Below are positions 40,695 through 49,629 of a stretch of 64,000 nucleotides of DNA, one piece after another; positions within the stretch are counted from its first letter, which is position 1, and each line of letters starts with the position of its first letter. The notes beneath the pieces were generated by a model. That model made no database searches and was not told the DNA's origin. It worked only from the letters and a program-made list of their open reading frames with translations. Both the position numbers and the translations under genes were made by a program. Origin of the DNA: Pantoea sp. Mb-10 (GTDB lineage Bacteria > Pseudomonadota > Gammaproteobacteria > Enterobacterales > Enterobacteriaceae); the NCBI RefSeq assembly GCF_021272205.1, contig NZ_JAJSDX010000004.1, positions 310,001-374,000 of the forward strand, read 5' to 3'.

Positions 40695-41507
40695 TTACAG
40701 ATTGTCTGCGGGCGGGGCCGCACTCAGCGTGCAGTTGCCGCAGCGCGCGACATCGGGAATGCGATAGCGCTGGCAGCAGCTGCGGCGCACCATCTCGCCT
40801 TCGCGCGGGATCATGGTGCGATACAGCGGATTGTCGCTGCCATCTAACAGGGTTTTACGGAAAAAAATCGCCTGTTCCAGCTGCAGTACGGTGAAGGCGG
40901 GCAGCTGTTTTTTTAACTCACCGAGGAACCAGTAAAACGAGAAACCCATATTGTTCCAAATCAGCCTGGCGTTGATATCACCGTGCTGGGTGATGCCCTG
41001 AACCGCAGGAATAAGGCAGCGTTGAATCAGGCGCTCAATGCGCTGCTGGGCGTTCATATGGCGTGCCGCTTCGTCCTCTTCAACGTCCATCCAGAACGCG
41101 CACGGGTGCCCGTTTTCATGAAAGACGACGTGAATCAGATGGGGATCGCACTTAAGCGCGCGCGGCTCGCACAGCAGCATTTGCAGCAGCGGTGCCAGCA
41201 GCAGCCCAAAATACCACTGCGCCCACAGCGACTGCACCGGCTTGGCTTCTGGCGCGACGTCAGGGTGATGGCGATAGAGGTAGTCACAATAGCGCTGCGT
41301 GACGCGTTGGAAGGTGGCGGGCGTTGACCACTGCGCAAGGGTCATCGCGTGAGCGGGCGCCGGTTGGGTCAGCGTAAAGTAATCCAGCATGGCAGGCTGC
41401 TGATCGCGCAGCAGATCGTCCAGCACGCGCGCAAGGCTACGATCGTGCTGCATAAAGATCAGCGGAAGGGTGTTTGAACGCGGGTGCTGCTGCGAAAACG
41501 TTGCCAT
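40695..41507 (-). CDS. fhuF: Siderophore-iron reductase FhuF
   Basis: The 270-residue product matches E. coli FhuF over its length. The C-terminal iron-sulfur motif Cys-Cys-x10-Cys-x2-Cys lies near residues 246-260 (Arg-Ser-Cys-Cys-Gln-Arg-Tyr-Arg, then Cys-Gly-Asn-Cys). The [2Fe-2S] protein reduces ferric hydroxamate siderophores in the cytoplasm. Two Fur boxes lie 14-50 bases upstream. In E. coli the gene also lies near rsmC. Confidence 0.92.
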   Translation of the reverse strand: MATFSQQHPRSNTLPLIFMQHDRSLARVLDDLLRDQQPAMLDYFTLTQPAPAHAMTLAQWSTPATFQRVTQRYCDYLYRHHPDVAPEAKPVQSLWAQWYFGLLLAPLLQMLLCEPRALKCDPHLIHVVFHENGHPCAFWMDVEEDEAARHMNAQQRIERLIQRCLIPAVQGITQHGDINARLIWNNMGFSFYWFLGELKKQLPAFTVLQLEQAIFFRKTLLDGSDNPLYRTMIPREGEMVRRSCCQRYRIPDVARCGNCTLSAAPPADNL

Positions 41508-41520
41508 GCCATTCCTTGAG

Positions 41521-41557
41521 TGATAACGATTATCAAAACCAAATGATAATCGTTAAC
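41521..41557 (-). promoter_or_regulatory. Overlapping Fur boxes of fhuF
   Basis: TGATAA-CGA-TTATCA (41521-41535) is a palindromic Fur site; ATGATAATCGTTAAC follows a few bases away. Iron-loaded Fur bound here would block the fhuF promoter. Confidence 0.82.
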
Positions 41558-41586
41558 ACTCAAGTGAGCAAGCAGGTGCACAAGGT

Positions 41587-42681
41587 TCAGGCTAAATCGT
41601 GACTGACCTGCGGCAGGGTAGGGAGATCTTCCCAGGCGAGAATGGTGTTTCTGCCCCGGTTTTTCGCCACGTAGAGCGCGCGGTCCGCATTGGCTACCGC
41701 CTGGTCGAAGTCATCAGCAAAAATGGGCGCGATACCGGCGCTGATGGTGACGTGGGTGGAAACCTCTTCATTAAAGCGGTGAGGGATATCGAGGTTCACC
41801 ACGTACTGACGGATGCGCTCTGCCAGCTTCATGGCAATCGACGCGTTGACATTGGTCATTAACACCAGGAACTCTTCGCCGCCGTAGCGCGTTACCACAT
41901 CGCGCGAGCGCACGGCATCACGGATCGCCGCTGAGACGCGCGCCAGCGCCTGGTCGCCCATGGCATGACCGTAATGGTCGTTGTACGCCTTGAAGTGGTC
42001 GATATCCAGCAGCAGCACAAAGTGGCTGCCCGCGTGATTTTCCAGAATGGCATCCAGCCGATTTTTCAGCCCGCGGCGGTTATACAGGCCGGTGAGCGGA
42101 TCGAGCATGCTCAGATCGCTAAAATTTTCTCGCTCTTCGTAGAGTTGACTCACCAGACGGCGCGTGAAGTGATCGAAGCGACGGCGCATCAGGTGGTGCA
42201 GCGAGAAGCCAATCAGCGGCAAGGTGATGGTGAAAAGGATCATCAGCAAATGCTGACCATCATCCAGCAGCAGGACCGTGAGCACCGGCGGCGTGATGTG
42301 TAAGCAAAAGGCAGGCAAATAATCGCTGAGGGCAATGGCGCTGATAAAAAAGACACTCAACAAACTAATTATCAGGAAACTGCCGTCGTAAAAAAAAATT
42401 TGCTGATAGCGATAGTTAATATGCCAGGCCCATAATCCACCTAATAGAAAAGAGACAGGATTTAATAGCGGTAATTGCTTTTTAGGCATGCTTAACAGCA
42501 AGAAGAGCAGCGTGGCGCTGAGCACCATCACCAGCAGCGCAGGCAGCGAGCGGTTAGCAATATCGGAACCCGTAAAAGGCAACAGGCAAAAAAGGGCAAC
42601 GGCAACATTTAAAAACAAAAACAGCATCAGCGAAAGCCGATATTTACTGTGTTTCAATGCATCATAAGATTGTAATTTCAT
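41587..42681 (-). CDS. Membrane diguanylate cyclase (GGDEF)
   Basis: The 364-residue protein has about six membrane helices (20-160), a short coiled linker and a GGDEF domain (190-355). The active-site loop is Gly-Gly-Glu-Glu-Phe at 267-271. An inhibitory I-site Arg-Ser-Arg-Asp lies at 258-261, five residues before it, so the enzyme should make cyclic-di-GMP and be feedback-inhibited. No known sensory domain name fits the membrane part. Confidence 0.93.
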   Translation of the reverse strand: MKLQSYDALKHSKYRLSLMLFLFLNVAVALFCLLPFTGSDIANRSLPALLVMVLSATLLFLLLSMPKKQLPLLNPVSFLLGGLWAWHINYRYQQIFFYDGSFLIISLLSVFFISAIALSDYLPAFCLHITPPVLTVLLLDDGQHLLMILFTITLPLIGFSLHHLMRRRFDHFTRRLVSQLYEERENFSDLSMLDPLTGLYNRRGLKNRLDAILENHAGSHFVLLLDIDHFKAYNDHYGHAMGDQALARVSAAIRDAVRSRDVVTRYGGEEFLVLMTNVNASIAMKLAERIRQYVVNLDIPHRFNEEVSTHVTISAGIAPIFADDFDQAVANADRALYVAKNRGRNTILAWEDLPTLPQVSHDLA

Positions 42682-42862
42682 TATTATTACTCGTGACAGC
42701 CCTGAAATATCAAAGCGCTACCCGAAGGAAATAACTCCTCTAACCGGATAGTGAGCATATTATTGCTGTGTTATTAACGTTGTTATCGGCGGCAATTTAG
42801 CATTTTCCAGTAAATCTGTCATCTGGCACCCCTGCAACAAGTGATGAAAAAAGTCGCTGCAA

Positions 42863-42904
42863 AATGAGAATGATTAACATATGATAATTTGAGTGATTCT
42901 CATT
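42863..42904 (+). promoter_or_regulatory. Fur-like inverted repeat upstream of the DUF1435 gene
   Basis: AATGAGAAT (42863) and ATTCTCATT (42896) flank TGATTAACATATGATAATT. The GAGAAT/ATGATAAT words resemble Fur half-sites, suggesting iron control like that of fhuF nearby. Confidence 0.55.
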
Positions 42905-42921
42905 TGTATGTGGGGTTGGCG

Positions 42922-43206
42922 ATGGTGATGGCCATATGGGTTGCCTGCGGGCTATGGGGCGTAAGCTGGGTGAGGGGGAAACGGCTGGATAGCGGATGGG
43001 GCATCCTGCTGCCTTGCGCGGCCCTGCCTGTTTTTGCTCTGTGGGAGCCGAGTTTCAGCCAGTGGCGCGCCGTGATGGTCGTGGCGCTGCTGCTTACGCT
43101 GGTGATGCTGTTTCATCATCGCTTGCGTCACTATCTGTTGCTGCCCTCGTGCCTGGCGCTGGCGGGCGGTGCGGCGGCGGTTGTGGTGAAATTTCCGCTG
43201 CTGTGA
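42922..43206 (+). CDS. DUF1435-like small membrane protein (YjjZ position)
   Basis: From the ATG at 42922 (GGGG 6 bases upstream) the product has 94 residues, with three hydrophobic segments of which the first begins at once. A TTG start at 42889 would lie inside the Fur-like repeat and is less likely. Position between fhuF and the leu tRNAs is that of E. coli yjjZ (DUF1435), but the family call is from memory and position. Function unknown. Confidence 0.6.
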   Translation: MVMAIWVACGLWGVSWVRGKRLDSGWGILLPCAALPVFALWEPSFSQWRAVMVVALLLTLVMLFHHRLRHYLLLPSCLALAGGAAAVVVKFPLL

Positions 43207-43305
43207 CGCGGTTTAATAGATGGCAGAAACGCAAAAATCACGCAGTGTGCGTGTGGTGGCGTAAAACGGTCGGGAAGGAACGCTCAAAGAGAGGGAAGAC
43301 AACAG

Positions 43306-43392
43306 TGGTGCGAAGAGAGGGACTTGAACCCTCACGTCCGTAAGAACACTAACACCTGAAGCTAGCGCGTCTACCAATTCCGCCACCTTCGC
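43306..43392 (-). tRNA. tRNA-Leu (anticodon CAG), third of three
   Basis: The 87-base class II tRNA has acceptor stem GCGAAGG / CTTCGC with CCA, anticodon CAG and a long variable arm. It is one of three tandem near-identical copies transcribed toward lower coordinates; equivalent to the E. coli leuQPV cluster. Confidence 0.96.
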
Positions 43393-43420
43393 ATCGTCGT
43401 TGTCTGTTTATATCACCGCA

Positions 43421-43507
43421 TGGTGCGAAGAGAGGGACTTGAACCCTCACGTCCGTAAGAACACTAACACCTGAAGCTAGCGCGTCTACCAATTCCGCCA
43501 CCTTCGC
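43421..43507 (-). tRNA. tRNA-Leu (anticodon CAG), second of three
   Basis: Identical to the copy at 43306-43392 as far as can be read. The spacer between them is 28 bases. Confidence 0.96.
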
Positions 43508-43540
43508 GCAGTGCACGCGATATAAACCTTGTGATTAGAG

Positions 43541-43627
43541 TGGTGCGAAGAGAGGGACTTGAACCCTCACGTCCGTAAGGACACTAACACCTGAAGCTAG
43601 CGCGTCTACCAATTCCGCCACCTTCGC
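43541..43627 (-). tRNA. tRNA-Leu (anticodon CAG), first of three
   Basis: The promoter-proximal copy differs from the other two by one base in the variable arm (GTCC against GTTC on the tRNA strand). It also reads CUG, the main leucine codon of enterobacteria. Confidence 0.96.
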
Positions 43628-43668
43628 ATACCGACAATACTTCACAGTATTGCTAACCACGGAGGCGC

Positions 43669-43696
43669 ATTTTAGAGATTTTACTCATTGCGTCAA
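43669..43696 (-). promoter_or_regulatory. Promoter of the leucine tRNA operon
   Basis: TTGACG (43696-43691) and TAAAAT (43674-43669) are 16 bases apart on the minus strand, followed by a GC-rich discriminator typical of stringent control. Confidence 0.8.
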
Positions 43697-43710
43697 CACA
43701 TATTTCACGA

Positions 43711-43747
43711 CGGTGAAACGATCGCTGCAAAAAGCAACGTTTCACCG
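43711..43747 (-). terminator. Hairpin after rsmC
   Basis: CGGTGAAACG and CGTTTCACCG form a 10-bp stem around a 17-base loop that can pair internally (TTGC / GCAG). It lies 23 bases after the rsmC stop and before the tRNA promoter. Confidence 0.6.
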
Positions 43748-43770
43748 CCGCGACGCGTCAGACGGGGCGA

Positions 43771-44802
43771 TTAGCGCGCTTTGGCACCGCGGCCATACAC
43801 CGCGCGATAGACTTTGAACCGTCCGGTCTGCGCCAGGACTTCGTGATTGCCGAACGCCTCATCAAGGATTTGCGGATACGGCAGGAAGGCGTTGGCCACG
43901 ATACGCAGTTCGCCGCCGCTGTTCAGGTGCTTGAGCGCGCCGCGAATCAGGGCCTGAGCGGCATCCAGACTGGTTTGCATGCCATCGTGGAACGGCGGAT
44001 TCGAGAGGATCAGATCAAAGCGCCCGGTGACATCCGAGAAGACGTTACTGGCAAACACTTCCCCTTCCAGGCCGTTGGCGGCCAGCGTGGCTTTACTGGC
44101 TTCCAGCGCCGCCGCGTGCACGTCGCACAGCCACAGGCGCACTTTTGGCGAGTGCTGCGCCAGCACGGTGGCGAGCACGCCGCTGCCGCAGCCGACGTCC
44201 AGCACTTTGCCTTTGGTGTGGGGGGTGAGCGTTGAAAGCAGTAAATCGCTCCCCATATCCAGGCCGTCACGGCTAAATACGCCCGGCAGCGTGTGAATGG
44301 TGAGATCGTCCAGCGGATAGGTGTGGCCAAAGCGGCTGGGATCGAAACTCGGCTGCGTGTCGAGGCGACCGTGGTACAGGCCACAGCGCCGGGCGCTGTC
44401 GATTTTCTCCAGCGTCGCCCACGCGTCCAGCATGCCTTCCGCACTGCGCACGCCGCTGCGGTTTTCACCCACGACAAAAATATCGCAGCCCACGGGCAGC
44501 AGCGACAGCACGTTTTGCAGCTGGAACTGCGCTTCGGGTTTGTTTTTGGGCCAGTAGTAAACCAGCGTATCGCAACCGGCAACATCTTCAGCGCGGGCAA
44601 TCAGGCTAAACGTCGCCTGTTCACCGAGGCGACGGCTCAGGTTCTGCCAGTGATGGTACTGCTGGGTGTGCACGCGACTGGATGCCGTCTCTAGCTGGGC
44701 GGGCAGGTCATCCTGCAGATCGCCAGCAAACAGTACGTGGCGGGCGGTAAATTCATCACTGTGGCGCAGAATCACTTCGCTGGCCGGGGTAAAAGCAGAC
44801 AT
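43771..44802 (-). CDS. rsmC: 16S rRNA G1207 methyltransferase RsmC
   Basis: The 343-residue product has two class I methyltransferase-like halves, the first degenerate. The second carries the SAM motif Val-Leu-Asp-Val-Gly-Cys-Gly-Ser-Gly (about 198-206) and the catalytic Asn-Pro-Pro-Phe-His motif near 265. RsmC makes m2G1207 in 16S rRNA. Length and neighbours agree with E. coli. Confidence 0.94.
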   Translation of the reverse strand: MSAFTPASEVILRHSDEFTARHVLFAGDLQDDLPAQLETASSRVHTQQYHHWQNLSRRLGEQATFSLIARAEDVAGCDTLVYYWPKNKPEAQFQLQNVLSLLPVGCDIFVVGENRSGVRSAEGMLDAWATLEKIDSARRCGLYHGRLDTQPSFDPSRFGHTYPLDDLTIHTLPGVFSRDGLDMGSDLLLSTLTPHTKGKVLDVGCGSGVLATVLAQHSPKVRLWLCDVHAAALEASKATLAANGLEGEVFASNVFSDVTGRFDLILSNPPFHDGMQTSLDAAQALIRGALKHLNSGGELRIVANAFLPYPQILDEAFGNHEVLAQTGRFKVYRAVYGRGAKAR

Positions 44803-44908
44803 GGAACGCTCCTGTTAAATCAGAGCGGCGATTATAGTGCTTTGTTGGCGCATGTTCGATGGGTTTGCTAGCATAGCGTCGCATTCAGATGGCTTAACGG
44901 GTAATGGC

Positions 44909-45319
44909 ATGAGCACAAGGCGTGACTGGCTTCTACAGCAAATGGGGATTACGCAGTACCAGCTGCGGCGTCCGCGGGTGCTGCAAGGGGAAATCGCCGT
45001 GACGCTGGCGCCCGGCACGCGTCTGGTGATGGTGGCTGAACATGCGCCAGCGTTACAGGAACCGCTAATTGGCGATGTGCTGCGCGTATTGCAGATTCAA
45101 CCGGAGCAGGTGATGACGCTGACGCCAGAGCAGCTGCCGATGCTGCCCGAAAAGGTTGAATGCGTCGGATGGTTACTGGGCATCGACAGCCCGCATCCCT
45201 TCAGCGGCGTGGCGCTGCATACCGCCGTTTTCAATGAATTAATCAGCAGCGGCGCGGCAAAACGCGCGCTGTGGCAACAGATGTGTGACCATGACAACCT
45301 TCTCTTTCATCACCCCTGA
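44909..45319 (+). CDS. holD: DNA polymerase III psi subunit
   Basis: The 136-residue product starts at the ATG at 44909, giving Met-Ser-Thr-Arg-Arg-Asp-Trp-Leu-Leu-Gln-Gln-Met-Gly-Ile, the conserved HolD N-terminus that binds chi and the clamp loader. It bridges SSB-chi to the tau/gamma complex. Its end overlaps rimI by 29 bases, the same arrangement as in E. coli. Confidence 0.93.
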   Translation: MSTRRDWLLQQMGITQYQLRRPRVLQGEIAVTLAPGTRLVMVAEHAPALQEPLIGDVLRVLQIQPEQVMTLTPEQLPMLPEKVECVGWLLGIDSPHPFSGVALHTAVFNELISSGAAKRALWQQMCDHDNLLFHHP

Positions 45320-45731
45320 CGATCTGCCGCAGCTGCTGGCGATTGAACGCCGCGCCCACGCCTTTCCGTGGAGTGAACAGACGTTCGTCAGCAATCAGGG
45401 TGAGCGCTTTATGAATTACCGCCTGGAGGCGGAAGGCCGCCTCGCCGGTTTTGCCATTACGCAGGTGGTGCTGGATGAAGCGTCCCTGTTCAATATTGCT
45501 ATCGATCCCGACTTCCAGCGCCGCGGCTACGGACGCCAGCTGTTGCAGCAGGTGATCGCCGAGTTGGAAAAACGCGACGTCATGACGCTGTGGCTGGAAG
45601 TGCGCGCCTCGAATCAGCCCGCCATCGCCCTGTATGAGCAGCTGGATTTTCATCAGGTCAGCCGCCGGCCCAACTATTACCCTACCGCCCATGGGCGTGA
45701 AGATGCCATTATCATGGCGCTCACGCTGTAA
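45291..45731 (+). CDS. rimI: Ribosomal protein S18 N-alpha-acetyltransferase RimI
   Basis: The 146-residue GNAT protein has Ala-His-Ala-Phe-Pro-Trp-Ser near 21-27 and the acetyl-CoA motif Gln-Arg-Arg-Gly-Tyr-Gly-Arg near 78-84. Leu-Glu-Val-Arg-Ala-Ser-Asn and Asn-Tyr-Tyr-Pro-Thr complete the RimI pattern. It acetylates the N-terminus of S18. A GTG two codons upstream (45285) is an alternative start. Confidence 0.94.
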   Translation: MTTFSFITPDDLPQLLAIERRAHAFPWSEQTFVSNQGERFMNYRLEAEGRLAGFAITQVVLDEASLFNIAIDPDFQRRGYGRQLLQQVIAELEKRDVMTLWLEVRASNQPAIALYEQLDFHQVSRRPNYYPTAHGREDAIIMALTL

Positions 45732-45749
45732 TCAACGCTGAGGATAATC

Positions 45750-46433
45750 ATGTTAAACGATTGGGACTGCATTCTGTTTGATGCGGACGATACCCTTTTC
45801 CATTTCGACGCCTATGCGGGGTTGCAGCGCGTATTTGCCCGCTACGACGTGCACTTTACCGACAGCGACTACGCCGACTATCAGGCGGTGAACAAACCGC
45901 TGTGGGTGGATTACCAAAACGGCACCATCTCGGCGCTGCAATTGCAAACGCGCCGTTTTACGCTGTGGGGAGAAAAACTCAGCGTGGCGCCGGAAGCGCT
46001 TAACAGCGATTTTCTGAACGCCATGGCAGAGATCTGCCTGCCGCTGGACGGCGCCGCCGAACTGCTGGCGATGTTGAAAGGGCAGGTCAAGCTCGCCATT
46101 ATCACCAATGGCTTCACCGCGCTGCAGCAGGCGCGCCTCGAACGCACCGGTTTCCGCGACGTGTTTGACGCGGTGGTGATCTCCGAGCAGGTGGGTGTGC
46201 CCAAGCCAGACGCGGCCATTTTTGATCATACGCTGGCGCGGCTGGGCAACCCGGATCGCCGCCGGGTGCTGATGGTGGGCGACACGCCGGAGTCCGATAT
46301 TTTAGGCGGAATGAATGCCGGGGTGAAAACGTGCTGGATCGATCACGGTACGCGGCCACTGCCCGACGCGATCAAACCCGACTGGCAGGTGAAAAACCTC
46401 GCCGAGCTGCACGCGTTGCTCACGCAGGGCTGA
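45750..46433 (+). CDS. yjjG: Pyrimidine 5'-nucleotidase YjjG
   Basis: The 227-residue HAD phosphatase has motif I Phe-Asp-Ala-Asp-Asp-Thr-Leu (nucleophile Asp near 10), motif II Ile-Thr-Asn-Gly, motif III Lys-Pro-Asp and motif IV Gly-Asp-Thr-Pro-Glu-Ser-Asp. YjjG removes phosphate from UMP, dUMP and dTMP and protects against mutagenic pyrimidine analogues. It follows rimI by 18 bases. Confidence 0.93.
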   Translation: MLNDWDCILFDADDTLFHFDAYAGLQRVFARYDVHFTDSDYADYQAVNKPLWVDYQNGTISALQLQTRRFTLWGEKLSVAPEALNSDFLNAMAEICLPLDGAAELLAMLKGQVKLAIITNGFTALQQARLERTGFRDVFDAVVISEQVGVPKPDAAIFDHTLARLGNPDRRRVLMVGDTPESDILGGMNAGVKTCWIDHGTRPLPDAIKPDWQVKNLAELHALLTQG

Positions 46434-46440
46434 TTCGCGC

Positions 46441-47106
46441 TTAGCGCTTTTCCTCGCGCTCCGCGGCGCTGGCGTCCTCGTCCCGATCTTCCTGTACCGT
46501 GCGGCTCGCGGTGAGCAAGAACGGCGACTGCTGCCAGCGGGTGCGGCGGTGACGCAACAGCGTTCGGGTCAGAATAATGCCGATGGCCAGCGCCAGCAGC
46601 ATCATCAAGCGCAGAATGTTGGTGGTGTTATCCACCTGGCGCGACTCCGTCACCAGAACGTGCGTGTCCAGCGTGACGCGCAAAAATCCCTGCGGCCCCT
46701 CTTTGCCTTCCAGCGGCTGGACGATTTGATGATTGAAGTAGCTGCCCGCCCGTTTGCCGTCCAGCGCCAGGCGATCGCGCACGTTAATGCTTTCACCGCT
46801 GTGCGCCACCAGGCTGCCATCATCGGCATACACAGAGGCATCCAAAATCCGGCTGTTGTCGGTGAGCTGATTAAGAATGGCGCCGATCTGCGCGCGGTTA
46901 TCATCGCTGTTGTCCATTAGCGGCTTTAAGCTGAACGCCACCTGGCGCGTCAGCGTATGGGCCAGCTCTTCCACCTGTTCCGATCGCGCCATTTGATGGC
47001 CGAGGCTAAACCAGGATGCGCCTTGCATCAGAACCACCAGCAGGGCCATTGAGATGAGAACGATCACCGTGCGATGCAGGCGGAATTTCAGTGCGGTTTT
47101 GACCAT
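46441..47106 (-). CDS. ytjB: SMP family membrane protein YtjB
   Basis: The 221-residue product has membrane helices at about 12-30 and 165-185 enclosing a periplasmic domain with Ser-Arg-Ile-Leu-Asp-Ala-Ser-Val-Tyr. This matches Smp/YtjB, an inner-membrane protein of unknown function that always lies divergent from serB in enterobacteria. The C-terminus is charged and low-complexity. Confidence 0.88.
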   Translation of the reverse strand: MVKTALKFRLHRTVIVLISMALLVVLMQGASWFSLGHQMARSEQVEELAHTLTRQVAFSLKPLMDNSDDNRAQIGAILNQLTDNSRILDASVYADDGSLVAHSGESINVRDRLALDGKRAGSYFNHQIVQPLEGKEGPQGFLRVTLDTHVLVTESRQVDNTTNILRLMMLLALAIGIILTRTLLRHRRTRWQQSPFLLTASRTVQEDRDEDASAAEREEKR

Positions 47107-47213
47107 CAGAGACCCGTGTGACGTAACAGCAGAAAGGCTGGCAATTATGTTGCCAGAACCGACGCAGACAAGGTAGCCTCTTGCGTGGTTTTGTTGTCCC
47201 TACAGGAGCTGTA

Positions 47214-48191
47214 ATGCCAAATCGTCTTACCTGGTGCGACCTGCCCACCGATGTCTCTCTCTGGCCGGGTTTACCTCTTTCTCTCAGCGGGGATGAAGTG
47301 ATGCCGCTGGACTACCGTGCTGGCCGTACGGGCTGGCTGCTGTATGGGCGCGGACTCGACAAGCAGAAACTCACCGATTACCAGCATCAGCTGGGCGCCG
47401 CGATGGTGATCGTCAGCGCCTGGAACGTCGATGACTATCACGTGATTCGGCTGGCGGGCTCCCTCACGCCGCGCGCCACCAAGTTGGCGCATGCGGCAGG
47501 CTTTGACGTCGCGCCGCTGGGCAAGATCCCGCACCTCAAAACGCCGGGCTTGCTGGTGATGGACATGGACTCCACCGCCATTCAGATCGAATGTATTGAT
47601 GAAATCGCCAAACTGGCGGGCTGCGGTGACGAAGTGGCTGACGTCACGGAGCGCGCGATGCGCGGCGAGCTGGATTTCAAAGCCAGCCTGCGCGAGCGCG
47701 TCAGCAAGCTGGCGGGCGCCGATGCCAACATTCTGAAGCAGGTGCGTGATGCGCTGCCGCTGATGCCCGGCCTGACCACGCTGGTGCATAAGTTACAGGC
47801 GCTGGGCTGGCAGGTGGCCATCGCCTCCGGCGGCTTCACCTACTACGCGGATCACCTGCGGCAAACGCTGCATCTGGCGGCAGCGGTGGCCAACGAATTA
47901 GCGATGCGCGACGGCAAGCTGACCGGCGAAGTGATCGGCCAGATCGTCGATGCGCAATATAAAGCCGATACCCTGACGGCGCTGGCCCAGCGTTTTGACA
48001 TCGCCCCGGAGCAAACCGTGGCGATTGGCGACGGCGCCAACGATCTGCCGATGATCAAAGCCGCCGCGCTGGGTATCGCCTACCATGCTAAACCTAAAGT
48101 GAACGAGCAGGCGGCCATCACTATCCGCCATGCGGACCTGATGGGCGTGTTCTGCATTCTCACCGGCAGTCTGATTCACGAAGAGCGTTAA
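47214..48191 (+). CDS. serB: Phosphoserine phosphatase
   Basis: The 325-residue product starts at the ATG at 47214 with CAGGAG at 7 bases. An N-terminal ACT-like half (about 1-100) precedes the HAD domain. The HAD motifs are Met-Asp-Met-Asp-Ser-Thr near 118-123, Ser-Gly-Gly-Phe-Thr near 208 and Gly-Asp-Gly-Ala-Asn-Asp near 275. SerB makes L-serine from phosphoserine. It is 13 bases upstream of radA. Confidence 0.96.
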   Translation: MPNRLTWCDLPTDVSLWPGLPLSLSGDEVMPLDYRAGRTGWLLYGRGLDKQKLTDYQHQLGAAMVIVSAWNVDDYHVIRLAGSLTPRATKLAHAAGFDVAPLGKIPHLKTPGLLVMDMDSTAIQIECIDEIAKLAGCGDEVADVTERAMRGELDFKASLRERVSKLAGADANILKQVRDALPLMPGLTTLVHKLQALGWQVAIASGGFTYYADHLRQTLHLAAAVANELAMRDGKLTGEVIGQIVDAQYKADTLTALAQRFDIAPEQTVAIGDGANDLPMIKAAALGIAYHAKPKVNEQAAITIRHADLMGVFCILTGSLIHEER

Positions 48192-48204
48192 CTGAGGAGT
48201 TGAT

Positions 48205-49587
48205 TTGGCCAAAGCGGCAAAACGCGCCTTCGTTTGTAACGAATGTGGCGCAGATTATCCGCGCTGGCAGGGGCAATGCAGCGCCTGCCACGCATGGAAC
48301 ACCATTACCGAGGTGCGCATTGCCGCCTCGCCAACCGTGGCGCGCAACGAGCGTCTGAGCGGCTACGCCGGCAGCGCTGGCCCGAGCCGGGTGCAGAAGC
48401 TGTCGGAAATCAGCCTTGAAGCGCTGCCGCGTTTCTCCACCGGGTTTAAAGAGTTCGACCGCGTGCTGGGCGGCGGTGTCGTCCCGGGCAGCGCCATTCT
48501 GATTGGCGGCAATCCGGGCGCGGGGAAATCTACGCTGCTGCTGCAAGTGATGTGCAAGCTGGCGCAGGACATGAAAACCCTCTACGTCACCGGCGAAGAG
48601 TCTTTGCAGCAGGTGGCGATGCGCGCGCACCGCCTCGGGCTGCCTGCGGACAATCTCAATATGCTGTCGGAAACCAGCATTGAGCAGATCTGCCAGATCG
48701 CCGAACAAGAGCAGCCAAAGCTGATGGTGATTGACTCGATCCAGGTGATGCACATGGCGGATATCCAGTCGTCGCCGGGCAGCGTGGCGCAGGTGCGCGA
48801 AACCGCCGCCTACCTGACGCGCTTCGCCAAAACGCGCGGCGTGGCCATCGTGATGGTCGGCCACGTCACCAAAGATGGCTCGCTGGCGGGGCCAAAGGTG
48901 CTGGAGCACTGCATTGACTGCTCGGTGATGCTGGACGGCGATGCCGATTCGCGTTTCCGCACCCTGCGCAGCCACAAAAACCGCTTTGGCGCAGTCAACG
49001 AGTTAGGCGTGTTCGCCATGACCGAGCAGGGCATGCGCGAAGTCAGCAATCCCTCAGCGATTTTCCTGTCGCGCGGCGACGAAATCACCGCCGGCAGCTC
49101 GGTGATGGTGGTGTGGGAAGGCACGCGCCCGCTGCTTGTGGAGATTCAGGCGCTGGTGGATCACTCCATGATGGGCAATCCGCGCCGCGTGGCAGTAGGG
49201 CTTGAGCAGAACCGCCTGGCGATCCTGCTGGCGGTGCTGCACCGTCACGGCGGCTTACAAATGGCGGATCAGGACGTGTTCGTGAATGTGGTCGGCGGGG
49301 TGAAAGTCACCGAGACCAGCGCCGATCTGGCGCTGCTGCTGGCGATGGTCTCCAGCCTGCGCGATCGCCCGCTGCCGCAGGATCTGGTGATCTTCGGCGA
49401 AGTGGGGCTGGCAGGCGAGATCCGTCCGGTGCCCAGCGGTCAGGAGCGTATTTCTGAGGCGGCCAAGCACGGCTTTAAACGCGCGATCGTGCCCGCGGGC
49501 AACGCGCCCAAAAAAGCGATGGATGGCATGCAGGTGTTTAGTGCCAAAAAACTGGCGGATGCGCTGGCCATTCTGGACGAGCTGTAA
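48205..49587 (+). CDS. radA: DNA repair protein RadA
   Basis: The 460-residue protein starts at a TTG (48205), preceded by GAGGAG; this start gives the conserved Met-Ala-Lys-Ala-Ala-Lys-Arg-Ala-Phe-Val-Cys. A zinc finger (Cys-Asn-Glu-Cys...Cys-Ser-Ala-Cys) comes first. The RecA-like core has Walker A Gly-Gly-Asn-Pro-Gly-Ala-Gly-Lys-Ser and the Lys-Asn-Arg-Phe-Gly motif. A Lon-like domain with a conserved, non-proteolytic fold ends it. It promotes branch migration in recombination. Confidence 0.96.
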   Translation: MAKAAKRAFVCNECGADYPRWQGQCSACHAWNTITEVRIAASPTVARNERLSGYAGSAGPSRVQKLSEISLEALPRFSTGFKEFDRVLGGGVVPGSAILIGGNPGAGKSTLLLQVMCKLAQDMKTLYVTGEESLQQVAMRAHRLGLPADNLNMLSETSIEQICQIAEQEQPKLMVIDSIQVMHMADIQSSPGSVAQVRETAAYLTRFAKTRGVAIVMVGHVTKDGSLAGPKVLEHCIDCSVMLDGDADSRFRTLRSHKNRFGAVNELGVFAMTEQGMREVSNPSAIFLSRGDEITAGSSVMVVWEGTRPLLVEIQALVDHSMMGNPRRVAVGLEQNRLAILLAVLHRHGGLQMADQDVFVNVVGGVKVTETSADLALLLAMVSSLRDRPLPQDLVIFGEVGLAGEIRPVPSGQERISEAAKHGFKRAIVPAGNAPKKAMDGMQVFSAKKLADALAILDEL

Positions 49588-49629
49588 GCGTTTGGCTCGC
49601 CGCTTTCTTTTTTACGCAGGAGGCTCATC

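Noticed and set aside
43306..43627. CRISPR-like direct repeats
   Set aside because: The three regular 87-base repeats are tRNA-Leu genes with full cloverleaf features; no CRISPR array was seen in the window.
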